Shown here in pieces: positions 57,763-64,000 of a stretch of DNA of 64,000 bases. The stretch comes from Corallococcus macrosporus (lineage in GTDB: Bacteria; Myxococcota; Myxococcia; Myxococcales; Myxococcaceae), in contig NZ_JAFIMU010000002.1 in NCBI RefSeq assembly GCF_017302985.1, forward strand, positions 186,001 through 250,000, in the 5' to 3' direction. The notes beneath the pieces were generated by a model. That model ran no database searches. It saw nothing but the letters and a program-made list of their open reading frames with translations, and was not told the DNA's origin. Made by a program: the position numbers and the translations under genes. How positions within the stretch are numbered: the first letter of the stretch is position 1; each line of letters starts with the position of its first letter.

Positions 57763-59310
57763 ATGCTCGACATCCTCAAAGGCGTGGCGAACCTGCTGGG
57801 CGGTCCCATGGCCGCCGTGACCGACCTGGCGGGGGACGCCCTGGGGCTTCCCCCCGTCCTCACGAACTCCATCAAGACGGCCGCCGGGGTGATGACCGGC
57901 AACGTGATGATGGCGGCCAGCGGCGCGCTGGGCGTGGCGGATGAGCTGAAGAAGAACCCCTCCGCGAAGACGGAGTACTGCGCGCCCCGGGACGCGGCGA
58001 AGGCGGGCGCGGGCTACGCGGGGGCCTCGTCGGCGGGGGGCGCGCAGGCGGGAGGCGCGGCCGGGAGCCGCAGCCCGCTGGACCCCAAGCTGCTGGACTA
58101 CGCGGACTCGCTGCGCACGCTGGAGGCGAACTTCGGCTACCTGGACCTGCTGGACGGCAAGAAGGACGGCACGCTGTCGCACGCGGACCTCCAGCGCATC
58201 TCCCAGGACCGCAACGTGTCGCCGTCGCTCCGGGACGCGGCGAAGTTCCTCGTCGACAACCGCACCTTCTTCGAGCAGGTGGACACGGCGAAGAAGAAGG
58301 TGCTCGGCCTGCCGATGCCGGTCTTCAACGACGACCGCATCGACCTGATGGGCCTCCAGCAGGAGTCCAGGCGGCTGGCCGCGGACTTCGCGAAGTACGG
58401 ACGTCCGGACCGGCCGGGCCAGCCGCCCCCCACGCAGTCGGATTGCAAGCCGGCGCCGTCGGACTGCGCGCCGCCCACGACGGGCGGTGGCTCCAGCCCG
58501 AGGCCGGGCAGTGGGGGCGCCGGGAAGCCGGGCAGCGGCACGGGAAGCACGGACGGCATGTCGGGCCGGCCGGGGCAGGGGACTCCGGGCACGGGCCGGC
58601 CGGGCCACGGCGGCGGAAGCACCGGGGGGACGGGGCGGCCGGGGGGCAGCGGAGGCACCGGGGCGGCGGATCCGGATCTCGCGGAGTACGCCGACGCGCT
58701 CCAGGTGCTGGACGAGAACTGGGACACCTTCGACACGGCGAAGGGGACGAAGGACGGCAAGGTGACGCTGGCGGACCTGGGGGCGGTGCTGGACAGCCCG
58801 GCCGCGTCCGCCACGCTCAAGCGCGCCGCGCAGTTCTTCACGGACCACCCGGAGTACTGGCACCGCCTGGAGATGGCGGCCAGCGGTGGCCGGGACGGCG
58901 TGGCCAGTTGGCAGGACCTGGACGCGGCGCTCGACGCCGTGCCGAAGCAGTCGGGCGGGAGCGGCCGGAGCACGGGCGGCACGCGGGCGCGCGACATCGT
59001 GGACAACCCGAACATGAGCATCGAGCAGAAGGTGCAGGCCCTGCTCATGGGCATCACCGAGGACACCGACTCGGAGCTGCTGGACGTGATGAACGAGATG
59101 GCCAGCGCCCGCGAGGAGCGCGCCACGCTGGGCGGCAGCGACGCGGACAAGGCGCGCGGCGCGAAGCTGGACACGAGCATGCAGGAGCTGGAGCTGCGGC
59201 TCCAGACGCTGATGGAGAAGCGCAAGGCGATGTTCGACCTGATGAGCAACATGTCTTCGAAGTTCAACGAGATGGCCAAGACGGCCATCTCCAACCTGCG
59301 CAGCGCGTGA
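57763..59310 (+). CDS. Candidate type III secretion translocator (HrpF/NolX-like repeats)
   Basis: A 515-residue protein. The N-terminus has an amphipathic/hydrophobic part (LLGGPMAAVTDLAGDALG, then GVMTGNVMMAASGALGVAD). Two similar modules, about 109-198 and 305-393, follow the HrpF/NolX pattern: SLRTLEANFGYLDLLDG / ALQVLDENWDTFDTAKG, then KDGTLSHADL / KDGKVTLADL, then LRDAAKFLVDN / LKRAAQFFTDHPEYW. They are joined by a Gly/Pro/Ser-rich linker (about 213-305). The C-terminal ~100 residues are a coiled coil (ELELRLQTLMEKRKAMFDLM, then FNEMAKTAISNLRSA), as in secreted filament or translocator proteins. The next gene encodes a class II chaperone-like TPR protein eight bases on. No apparatus gene lies in the window. 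GGGAG before the ATG is a modest ribosome-binding site. Confidence 0.65.
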   Translation: MLDILKGVANLLGGPMAAVTDLAGDALGLPPVLTNSIKTAAGVMTGNVMMAASGALGVADELKKNPSAKTEYCAPRDAAKAGAGYAGASSAGGAQAGGAAGSRSPLDPKLLDYADSLRTLEANFGYLDLLDGKKDGTLSHADLQRISQDRNVSPSLRDAAKFLVDNRTFFEQVDTAKKKVLGLPMPVFNDDRIDLMGLQQESRRLAADFAKYGRPDRPGQPPPTQSDCKPAPSDCAPPTTGGGSSPRPGSGGAGKPGSGTGSTDGMSGRPGQGTPGTGRPGHGGGSTGGTGRPGGSGGTGAADPDLAEYADALQVLDENWDTFDTAKGTKDGKVTLADLGAVLDSPAASATLKRAAQFFTDHPEYWHRLEMAASGGRDGVASWQDLDAALDAVPKQSGGSGRSTGGTRARDIVDNPNMSIEQKVQALLMGITEDTDSELLDVMNEMASAREERATLGGSDADKARGAKLDTSMQELELRLQTLMEKRKAMFDLMSNMSSKFNEMAKTAISNLRSA

Positions 59311-59318
59311 GGACCGCC

Positions 59319-59843
59319 ATGGGACGCATCATCAAGCACGAGGGCGGCGAGGAGCCGCGGATGGAAACCGGAACGGCGCGCAGGCTGAAGGCGTTCGCGC
59401 GGGGGGAGACGACCTGGGCGGAGGTGGAGGGGATGACCTTCGAGGAGGCGAAGGCCATCGCGCAGGTGGGCTGCGACCTGGCGGCGGCGGGCCGGCTGGA
59501 GGAGGCGCGCATCCTCTTCGAGGGGCTGGTGGAGGGAAACCCGAAGGACTCCGCGGCGCACGCGGCGCTGGGCACCGTGTACCAGAAGCTCGGGCGGGTG
59601 GAGGACGCGCTCACCGAGTACACGCACGCGCTGTCGGGGGATCCGCGCAACCCCGTGGCGCTCACGGGCCGGGGCGAGCTGCACCTGCGCCGGGGCGAGC
59701 GGCAGGGCTTCACGGACATCGCCAACGCGGTGGAGGTGGATCCGCACGGGGAGACGTCCGCGGGGCGCCGCGCGAAGGCCCTGGTGAAGGCCATCACCCT
59801 GGTGGCGGTGGAGAAGCTGAAGGAGGGCGCTCCGCCGACGTGA
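59319..59843 (+). CDS. SycD/LcrH-like TPR chaperone
   Basis: A 174-residue protein with about three tetratricopeptide repeats (EEAKAIAQVGCDLAAAGRLEE, then ILFEGLVEGNPKDSAAHAAL, TVYQKLGRVEDALTEYTHAL, and a last one near RGELHLRRGERQGF). The length, the leading TWAEVEGMTFEEA helix and the repeat pattern match class II type III secretion chaperones (SycD, LcrH, IpgC), which hold translocators before export. It follows the candidate translocator gene by eight bases, as a matched pair usually does. The chaperone call rests on the context as well as the TPRs; a general TPR protein remains possible. Confidence 0.68.
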   Translation: MGRIIKHEGGEEPRMETGTARRLKAFARGETTWAEVEGMTFEEAKAIAQVGCDLAAAGRLEEARILFEGLVEGNPKDSAAHAALGTVYQKLGRVEDALTEYTHALSGDPRNPVALTGRGELHLRRGERQGFTDIANAVEVDPHGETSAGRRAKALVKAITLVAVEKLKEGAPPT

Positions 59844-59881
59844 GGCGTTGAGCGCAGGGACGATTCAAGACGGATGTGCCA

Positions 59882-59965
59882 CCGGACAGTTGGGGAGCGG
59901 TCCGGGGGCGGCCGGCCGGAGGGTGGGCCTGGATGGCGAGGGGGAGTAGTGGAGTGGAGGCCCAC
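59882..59965. terminator. Two inverted repeats in the convergent gap
   Basis: CCGGAC/GTCCGG (12-base loop, 59882-59905) and GTGGGCCT/AGGCCCAC (27-base loop, 59923-59965) lie between the chaperone-like gene (+) and the M48 gene (-). They may form terminators for both. Confidence 0.4.
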
Positions 59966-59990
59966 TCACCGGCGGCTTCTTGAAAGGCGT

Positions 59991-61187
59991 TCAGGGCGCG
60001 TCGAGCGCGGCGAGCCGTTCCCCGATGGGCGGATGGCTCATGCCCTTGAAGACGACCCAGCGGGGCGGCTCCGGGTCCATCTTGTTCACCCGGGCGGCCT
60101 TCACCAGCATGCGGCGGAAGGCGCCCGTGTCGCCGGTGAGGTTCAGGCCGTAGCGGTCCGCCTCGCGCTCGCGCTCGCGCGAGAGGGCCCCCGACACCGG
60201 GGCCGCGAGCACGAGGAGGAGGAACACCGCCAGCGACACCAGCGGCAGGGTGCGGATGTCGCCCGCGCGCTGGACGCCCCACCAGCCCCGGCGGGCGGAG
60301 AGGCGCAGCAGCTGGTCGATGAGGAAGAGCAGGGCCAGCACCGCGAGCGAGGAGGCGATGCGGCCGGGCCAGCGGGGCTCGTTCACATGGCCCGCCTCGT
60401 GCGCCACCGCGGCCAGGATTTCGTCCTCGGCCAGCTCCTTCAGGATGACGTCGTTGAGGACGATGGTGCGCGTGGGGCCCTGGCCGGCGAAGTACGCCTG
60501 GATGCGCTTGGACGTCACGGACGTCTTCTCCACCACCACGTCGGAGAAGGTGATGTCCGCCTTGCGCATCAGCGCGGTGATGCGCGAGCGCAGCGGCCCC
60601 TCCTGCAGGGGCGTCTGGTCGAAGTAGAGGCGGGCGCGGTACGGGTCCAGGGCGGAGGAGACCAGCATCAGCAGGGCCACGGGCACGCCCAGCACCAGCC
60701 ACCAGCGGCGCACGCGGCGGGCCAGGCCGTACAGGCCCACCACGAGCGCGGTGAGGGCGATGGCGCCCACGAGGCTGCCCTTGAACCACGTCCACGCGAA
60801 GGTGGCGGGCGTGTCGTTGGACAGGCCGTGCCGGTGCTCCAGCACGTAGTAGAAGTAGACGTTGGCCGGGGCGTAGAGCAGCTGGGTGGCCAGGTCGATG
60901 AAGAGCGCGAAGAAGATGGCGGTGCCCCAGCCGGGCTCGCCCCACAGCTTGTCCATGGCGCTGAAGAAGGCGCGGCTCACCGGGGCCGTGCGCAGCGCGC
61001 CACCGAACCTGCGCTCCAGGGCCGCCGCCGCGGCCGCCGCTCCCCGGTACACGGGCCGCACGAGCACGGCCAGCAGCAGCACCGACAGGGCCAGCCGCAC
61101 CAGCGGCTCCACCGCCGCCCGGATGTAATAGGGCTGGTGGTAGGCGTGGATGTCGGCGAGCTGCTCCGGGGTGAAGAGCGGTTCCAT
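59991..61187 (-). CDS. M48-family membrane metalloprotease (Ste24-like)
   Basis: A 398-residue CAAX-protease-1/Ste24-type integral membrane zinc protease. An N-terminal M48_N region with several membrane segments (e.g. AIFFALFIDLATQLLY, LVGAIALTALVVGLYGLA) is followed by the catalytic motif HEAGHVNE (about 263) and the downstream Glu of SREREREADRYGL (about 343) as third zinc ligand. The conserved YRARLYFDQTPL segment near 182 fits Ste24 enzymes. It probably degrades or processes membrane proteins. No prenylation genes lie nearby. Confidence 0.93.
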   Translation of the reverse strand: MEPLFTPEQLADIHAYHQPYYIRAAVEPLVRLALSVLLLAVLVRPVYRGAAAAAAALERRFGGALRTAPVSRAFFSAMDKLWGEPGWGTAIFFALFIDLATQLLYAPANVYFYYVLEHRHGLSNDTPATFAWTWFKGSLVGAIALTALVVGLYGLARRVRRWWLVLGVPVALLMLVSSALDPYRARLYFDQTPLQEGPLRSRITALMRKADITFSDVVVEKTSVTSKRIQAYFAGQGPTRTIVLNDVILKELAEDEILAAVAHEAGHVNEPRWPGRIASSLAVLALLFLIDQLLRLSARRGWWGVQRAGDIRTLPLVSLAVFLLLVLAAPVSGALSREREREADRYGLNLTGDTGAFRRMLVKAARVNKMDPEPPRWVVFKGMSHPPIGERLAALDAP

Positions 61188-61206
61188 GGCTGGCGGAAGG
61201 TGCGCT

Positions 61207-62391
61207 TTAGCGGTGCTTCGCGCCCGCGCTGGAGGCGGGCATGGGCACGGAGACCTCTCCCGACTCCGTGTCGGCGTCCGCGTCCGCGAGCAAGAGCGAC
61301 TTCACCTTCTCCAGGCTCTGGCGGGTGCGGTCCACGAAGGCGCTCTGCGAGCCGATGCGCTCGGCGGCCTCCAGCGTGCGCTCGTAGATGTTGATGGACT
61401 TGGTGAGCAGCACGCGGATCTTCTTGCGCAGCTCCTGGCGGTAGACCTCCGCCTCCTCGGCGTTGAGCTCCGGGGGCGTGGGCGAGTTCACCATGTGCTC
61501 GTAGAGGTTCTCGTAGAGGGCGCCAATCTGCGAGCCCGCGGCGGTGGCCCAGTAGCCGTTGCCCACGCGGATGGAGCGCAGGTAGTGGCCCTGCGCGGAC
61601 AGCAGCAGCTCCGCCTTGTAGTTGAGGTCCTGCGCCAGCCCGTCGCTGCCCCGGCTGGCCTCCAGCTTCACGGCCTCGTAGTGCAGCCGGTAGATTTCCC
61701 CGACGAAGAAGTGCGCCTGCGCGGGGAAGTAGTCCTCCACCTCCGCCTTGTCCGGCAGGGCGTCATACGCGGCCAGCGCCTTGCGCAGCGTCGCCTCCGC
61801 GTCGTCGGTGCGGCCGGCCTCCACCTGGCAGATGCCCTGCTGCACCTGGGCCTCGATGCGGCGGCCCGCGGGCAGGTCCGCGCGCGCGGCCAGCGTCGTC
61901 AGCAGCTTCGTGGCCTCCTCGTAGCGCTCCAGGTGGTAGAGCGTCTCCGCCACGCGGAAGGACGCGTCCAGCGCGTCGCCCTGGCCCTTCTCCGGCTCGG
62001 CCAGCTCGGAGAAGCGGCCGTAGGCGTCGTCCCACTCCTTGAGGCGCTGGTGCGCGAGGCCCGCATTGTAGAGGGCCTGGCGGCGGTGCGGGCTGTTGGG
62101 GTGGAAGTCCGCGAGCCGGCCGAAGTAGCGCGCCGCCTGCTTGAAGTCGTTGGCGGCGAACGCGGAGGTGCCGCCCGCGAAGAGCTCCTCGTCGTTGAGC
62201 TTGTCCAGCTCCAGGTCCGCCGTCACCGTGACGGGGTCGAACTCCACGACCTGCTTGTTCGCCGTGGCGTCCGGCTTTCCCGCCGCGCCCGTGGTGCGGC
62301 AGCCCGTGAGCGTCAGGCCCAGGCCCAGCACGCCCACCCACAGCCACCGCCGGGCGACTCCGGCTGCCTCCATCCGCTTGCTGCCGTCCAT
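61207..62391 (-). CDS. TPR-repeat lipoprotein
   Basis: A 394-residue lipoprotein (hydrophobic signal WLWVGVLGLGLTLTGC). The mature part has at least four TPR-like repeats: LFAGGTSAFAANDFKQAARYF, HRRQALYNAGLAHQRLKEWD, ASFRVAETLYHLERYEEATKLL, and IEAQVQQGICQVEAGRTDDAE. A helical C-terminal half follows. TPR lipoproteins are part of several myxobacterial envelope machines including the gliding-motility complex, but nothing in the local context shows which. The ATG at 62391 has a GGGAGCAGG-type ribosome-binding site; an internal ATG at 62373 is possible. Confidence 0.8.
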   Translation of the reverse strand: MDGSKRMEAAGVARRWLWVGVLGLGLTLTGCRTTGAAGKPDATANKQVVEFDPVTVTADLELDKLNDEELFAGGTSAFAANDFKQAARYFGRLADFHPNSPHRRQALYNAGLAHQRLKEWDDAYGRFSELAEPEKGQGDALDASFRVAETLYHLERYEEATKLLTTLAARADLPAGRRIEAQVQQGICQVEAGRTDDAEATLRKALAAYDALPDKAEVEDYFPAQAHFFVGEIYRLHYEAVKLEASRGSDGLAQDLNYKAELLLSAQGHYLRSIRVGNGYWATAAGSQIGALYENLYEHMVNSPTPPELNAEEAEVYRQELRKKIRVLLTKSINIYERTLEAAERIGSQSAFVDRTRQSLEKVKSLLLADADADTESGEVSVPMPASSAGAKHR

Positions 62392-62581
62392 GCACCTGCT
62401 CCCGTCCGGACACCGGCGTCACCCGGCGTGGCCCCGGACATCGACACCCCGGGGACCCGACAGGTTCCCCGGATGGCTCTCCCCGGAGGACTTCCAGGGC
62501 ACGCCACTCTAACCAGGAACGACCGCGCGTGCCGGATATGCCCGGCGCGCACGGCGTGTCACTCGGGGTGGGGGAGGGCCC

Positions 62582-63694
62582 TCAGGCGAGGACGTCGTCG
62601 CCCAGGAGGTAGCGGCCGGTGCCCCAGAGCGCGGTGAGGTCGTGCACGTCCAGCCCGAAGCGGGGCACCTGGATGAGGGGCGTGCCCGGACAGGCCGCGC
62701 GCAATTGCGCCATGCCCTCCAGGTCCTGCTGCGCCAGCACCTGCGTCTCGCGCAGCGTCTCCTCCACCTTCGCGCGCCGGGTGGGCGTCAGCGTGGCCGC
62801 GTCCTCCCACTGCGCCGGGGTGGGCATGGGGTGCACGCGGTTCACCACGATGGCCGTCATCTCCATGCGGTTCTGCCCGAGCAGCTTGTGGAAGTGGATG
62901 GCCTCGTCCAGCCGCTCCGGGTTGGGGCTGGTCACGAGCACGAACCCCGTCGACTTGTCCTCCAAGAGCTCGCGCACGCCGCGGGCGCGCTCGCGGAAGC
63001 CCTCGTTCATGGAGGAGAGCGTCACCATGAAGGAGGACAGCTCCTGGAGCATCTCCGTGCCGGTGAAGCGCGACAGCGCGCGCGTCACGTAGCTGCCGCC
63101 CAGGTTGAAGAGGGACAGGCCCACCTTGCCGGCCTTCAGCGCGGGCGTGAGGAGCCACTTGGCCGCTTCGTTGTCCAGGAAGTCCAGCACCCGGTTGGGC
63201 GCGTCCAGGAAGTCCAGCGCGTGCGCGGTGGGCGGCGTGTCCAGCACCACCAGGTCGTAGTCGCTGCGCCGCCGCAGGTCCCAGACCTTCTCCATGGCGA
63301 TGTATTCCTGGCTGCCCGCCAGCGCCGTGGAGAGGGACTGGTAGAAGCGGTTGGCGAAGATCTTCTCGCGCTGCTCCGGCGGGGCCACGCGGGTGATGAG
63401 GTCGTCCCAGGTGGCCTTCATGTCCAGCATCATCGCGTGCAGGGCCGCCTTGGGCTTCACGCCCAGGGGCTCCAGCACGGACGCGGGGACTTCGGCCTCC
63501 GTGTTGCCCAGGCCGGACAGGCCCAGCGAGTTGGCCAGCCGCTTCGCCGGGTCGATGGTGCACACGATGCTGGGACGGCCATCCACCGCCGCGCGCAGCG
63601 CGAGCGTCGCCGCCACCGTCGTCTTGCCCACGCCACCGGAGCCCACGCAGATGAGCACGCGCTTGTTCGCGAGCGCCGTTTGCAGCGCCGTCAT
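62582..63694 (-). CDS. ArsA/Get3-family ATPase
   Basis: A 370-residue ArsA-type ATPase. The deviant Walker A is GSGGVGKTTVAATL near residue 18; CTIDPAKRLANSLGL (switch/A-site near 45) and LVVLDTPPTAHALDFLDAPNRVL (Walker B/switch II near 150) are present. Cys residues for arsenite binding are not obvious, so it is more likely a Get3/myxobacterial motility- or targeting-type family member than an arsenite pump subunit. Its start overlaps the stop of the upstream ArsA-like gene by ATGA, so both are made together. Confidence 0.9.
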   Translation of the reverse strand: MTALQTALANKRVLICVGSGGVGKTTVAATLALRAAVDGRPSIVCTIDPAKRLANSLGLSGLGNTEAEVPASVLEPLGVKPKAALHAMMLDMKATWDDLITRVAPPEQREKIFANRFYQSLSTALAGSQEYIAMEKVWDLRRRSDYDLVVLDTPPTAHALDFLDAPNRVLDFLDNEAAKWLLTPALKAGKVGLSLFNLGGSYVTRALSRFTGTEMLQELSSFMVTLSSMNEGFRERARGVRELLEDKSTGFVLVTSPNPERLDEAIHFHKLLGQNRMEMTAIVVNRVHPMPTPAQWEDAATLTPTRRAKVEETLRETQVLAQQDLEGMAQLRAACPGTPLIQVPRFGLDVHDLTALWGTGRYLLGDDVLA

Positions 63695-64000
63695 GCTCCC
63701 GCGCCTCCCTTCACCATCGCGTCCAGGTGCCCCATCACCGTCTCCACCGCGTCGCGTCCGAAGCGCGGCACGAACAGCCTGGGCACCGTGTACACCGGCG
63801 CGTGGAGGTTGCGCTCCAGCTTCGTGCCCGCGAGCACCGCCTGCGACGCGCGGTCATGGTGCGCCTGCGCCACGCGGCGCAGCTCCGGGTGGCCCGCGAG
63901 CGCCTCCAGGTCCGCTTCCGTGAAGCGCTGGGGGAAGGCCTGGTTGAGCACCGCCGCGTGCGTGCGGATGTGCACCCTGTCCCGCAGCGCGCCGTGCAGC
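63691..64000 (-). CDS. ArsA-family ATPase partner (C-terminal part only)
   Basis: Only the last ~103 residues lie in the window; the frame stays open to the right edge. It has the ArsA C-terminal pattern (LHGALRDRVHIRTHAAVLN, RRVAQAHHDRASQAVLAGT, VYTVPRLFVPRFGRDAVETV). It stops with an ATGA overlap onto the next ArsA-like gene, so the two encode a probable heterodimer, as in the paired ArsA homologues of other myxobacteria. Confidence 0.75.
   Translation of the reverse strand, partial: LHGALRDRVHIRTHAAVLNQAFPQRFTEADLEALAGHPELRRVAQAHHDRASQAVLAGTKLERNLHAPVYTVPRLFVPRFGRDAVETVMGHLDAMVKGGAGA

Overview
The window reads as a chromosomal segment from a predatory myxobacterium of the Corallococcus/Myxococcus group (Myxococcota, Myxococcaceae). 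The evidence is the very high G+C with third-position G/C bias, the many lipoproteins with Asp/Gly-rich linkers, a DUF2378 (TIGR02265) protein, a WGR-domain protein, a SitA/Imm11-like toxin-immunity remnant, and giant Ig/FN3/lamin-tail lipoproteins. This is inferred from gene content; no rRNA, tRNA, CRISPR array or intact insertion sequence was seen.

Layout. 1-5.2 kb: the start of a CbrA-like sodium/solute symporter (sensor-kinase type, cut by the window edge) with a coupled small membrane protein, a GspE/PilB-type ATPase, an orphan tandem-PAS histidine kinase and a RibD-C/dihydrofolate-reductase-like protein. 5.2-7 kb: a decayed toxin-immunity pair; the lipoprotein AHH-nuclease toxin and its Imm11-like partner each carry one in-frame stop. 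7-20 kb: accessory enzymes (P1 aminopeptidase, Eis-like GNAT, extended SDR, WGR protein, solute-binding protein, tandem duplicated lipoproteins, aldo/keto reductase, M14 carboxypeptidase, Spy-like protein). 19.4-26.2 kb: two CPBP protease paralogues flank a patch holding a serine hydrolase, a DUF885 relic, an orphan 408-residue protein and a tightly coupled three-gene operon (two polytopic membrane proteins plus a WaaP/Kdo-kinase-like protein). 26.7-33.4 kb: an AlkP-superfamily membrane enzyme, dnaE and an SDR enzyme.

33.4-43.2 kb is a tandem segmental duplication of a giant surface lipoprotein gene. A 60-bp relic of the SDR gene 3' end marks the upstream edge of the second copy, a conserved hairpin lies in both leaders, and a near-identical internal tract suggests recent gene conversion. 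43.4-50.1 kb: M3 oligopeptidase, glycogen phosphorylase, DUF2378 protein and an M23 endopeptidase. 50.2-54.9 kb: the prkA-DUF444-spoVR stress operon. 55.5-64 kb: a GT39-type glycosyltransferase, ruvX, a candidate type III secretion translocator with its SycD/LcrH-like chaperone, an M48 protease, a TPR lipoprotein and a pair of ArsA-family ATPases.

The two most interesting candidates for an undescribed system are the translocator-chaperone pair at 57.8-59.8 kb and the kinase-membrane operon at 23.2-25.1 kb. The double-nonsense toxin-immunity cassette and the duplicated lipoprotein array are the clearest evolutionary stories.
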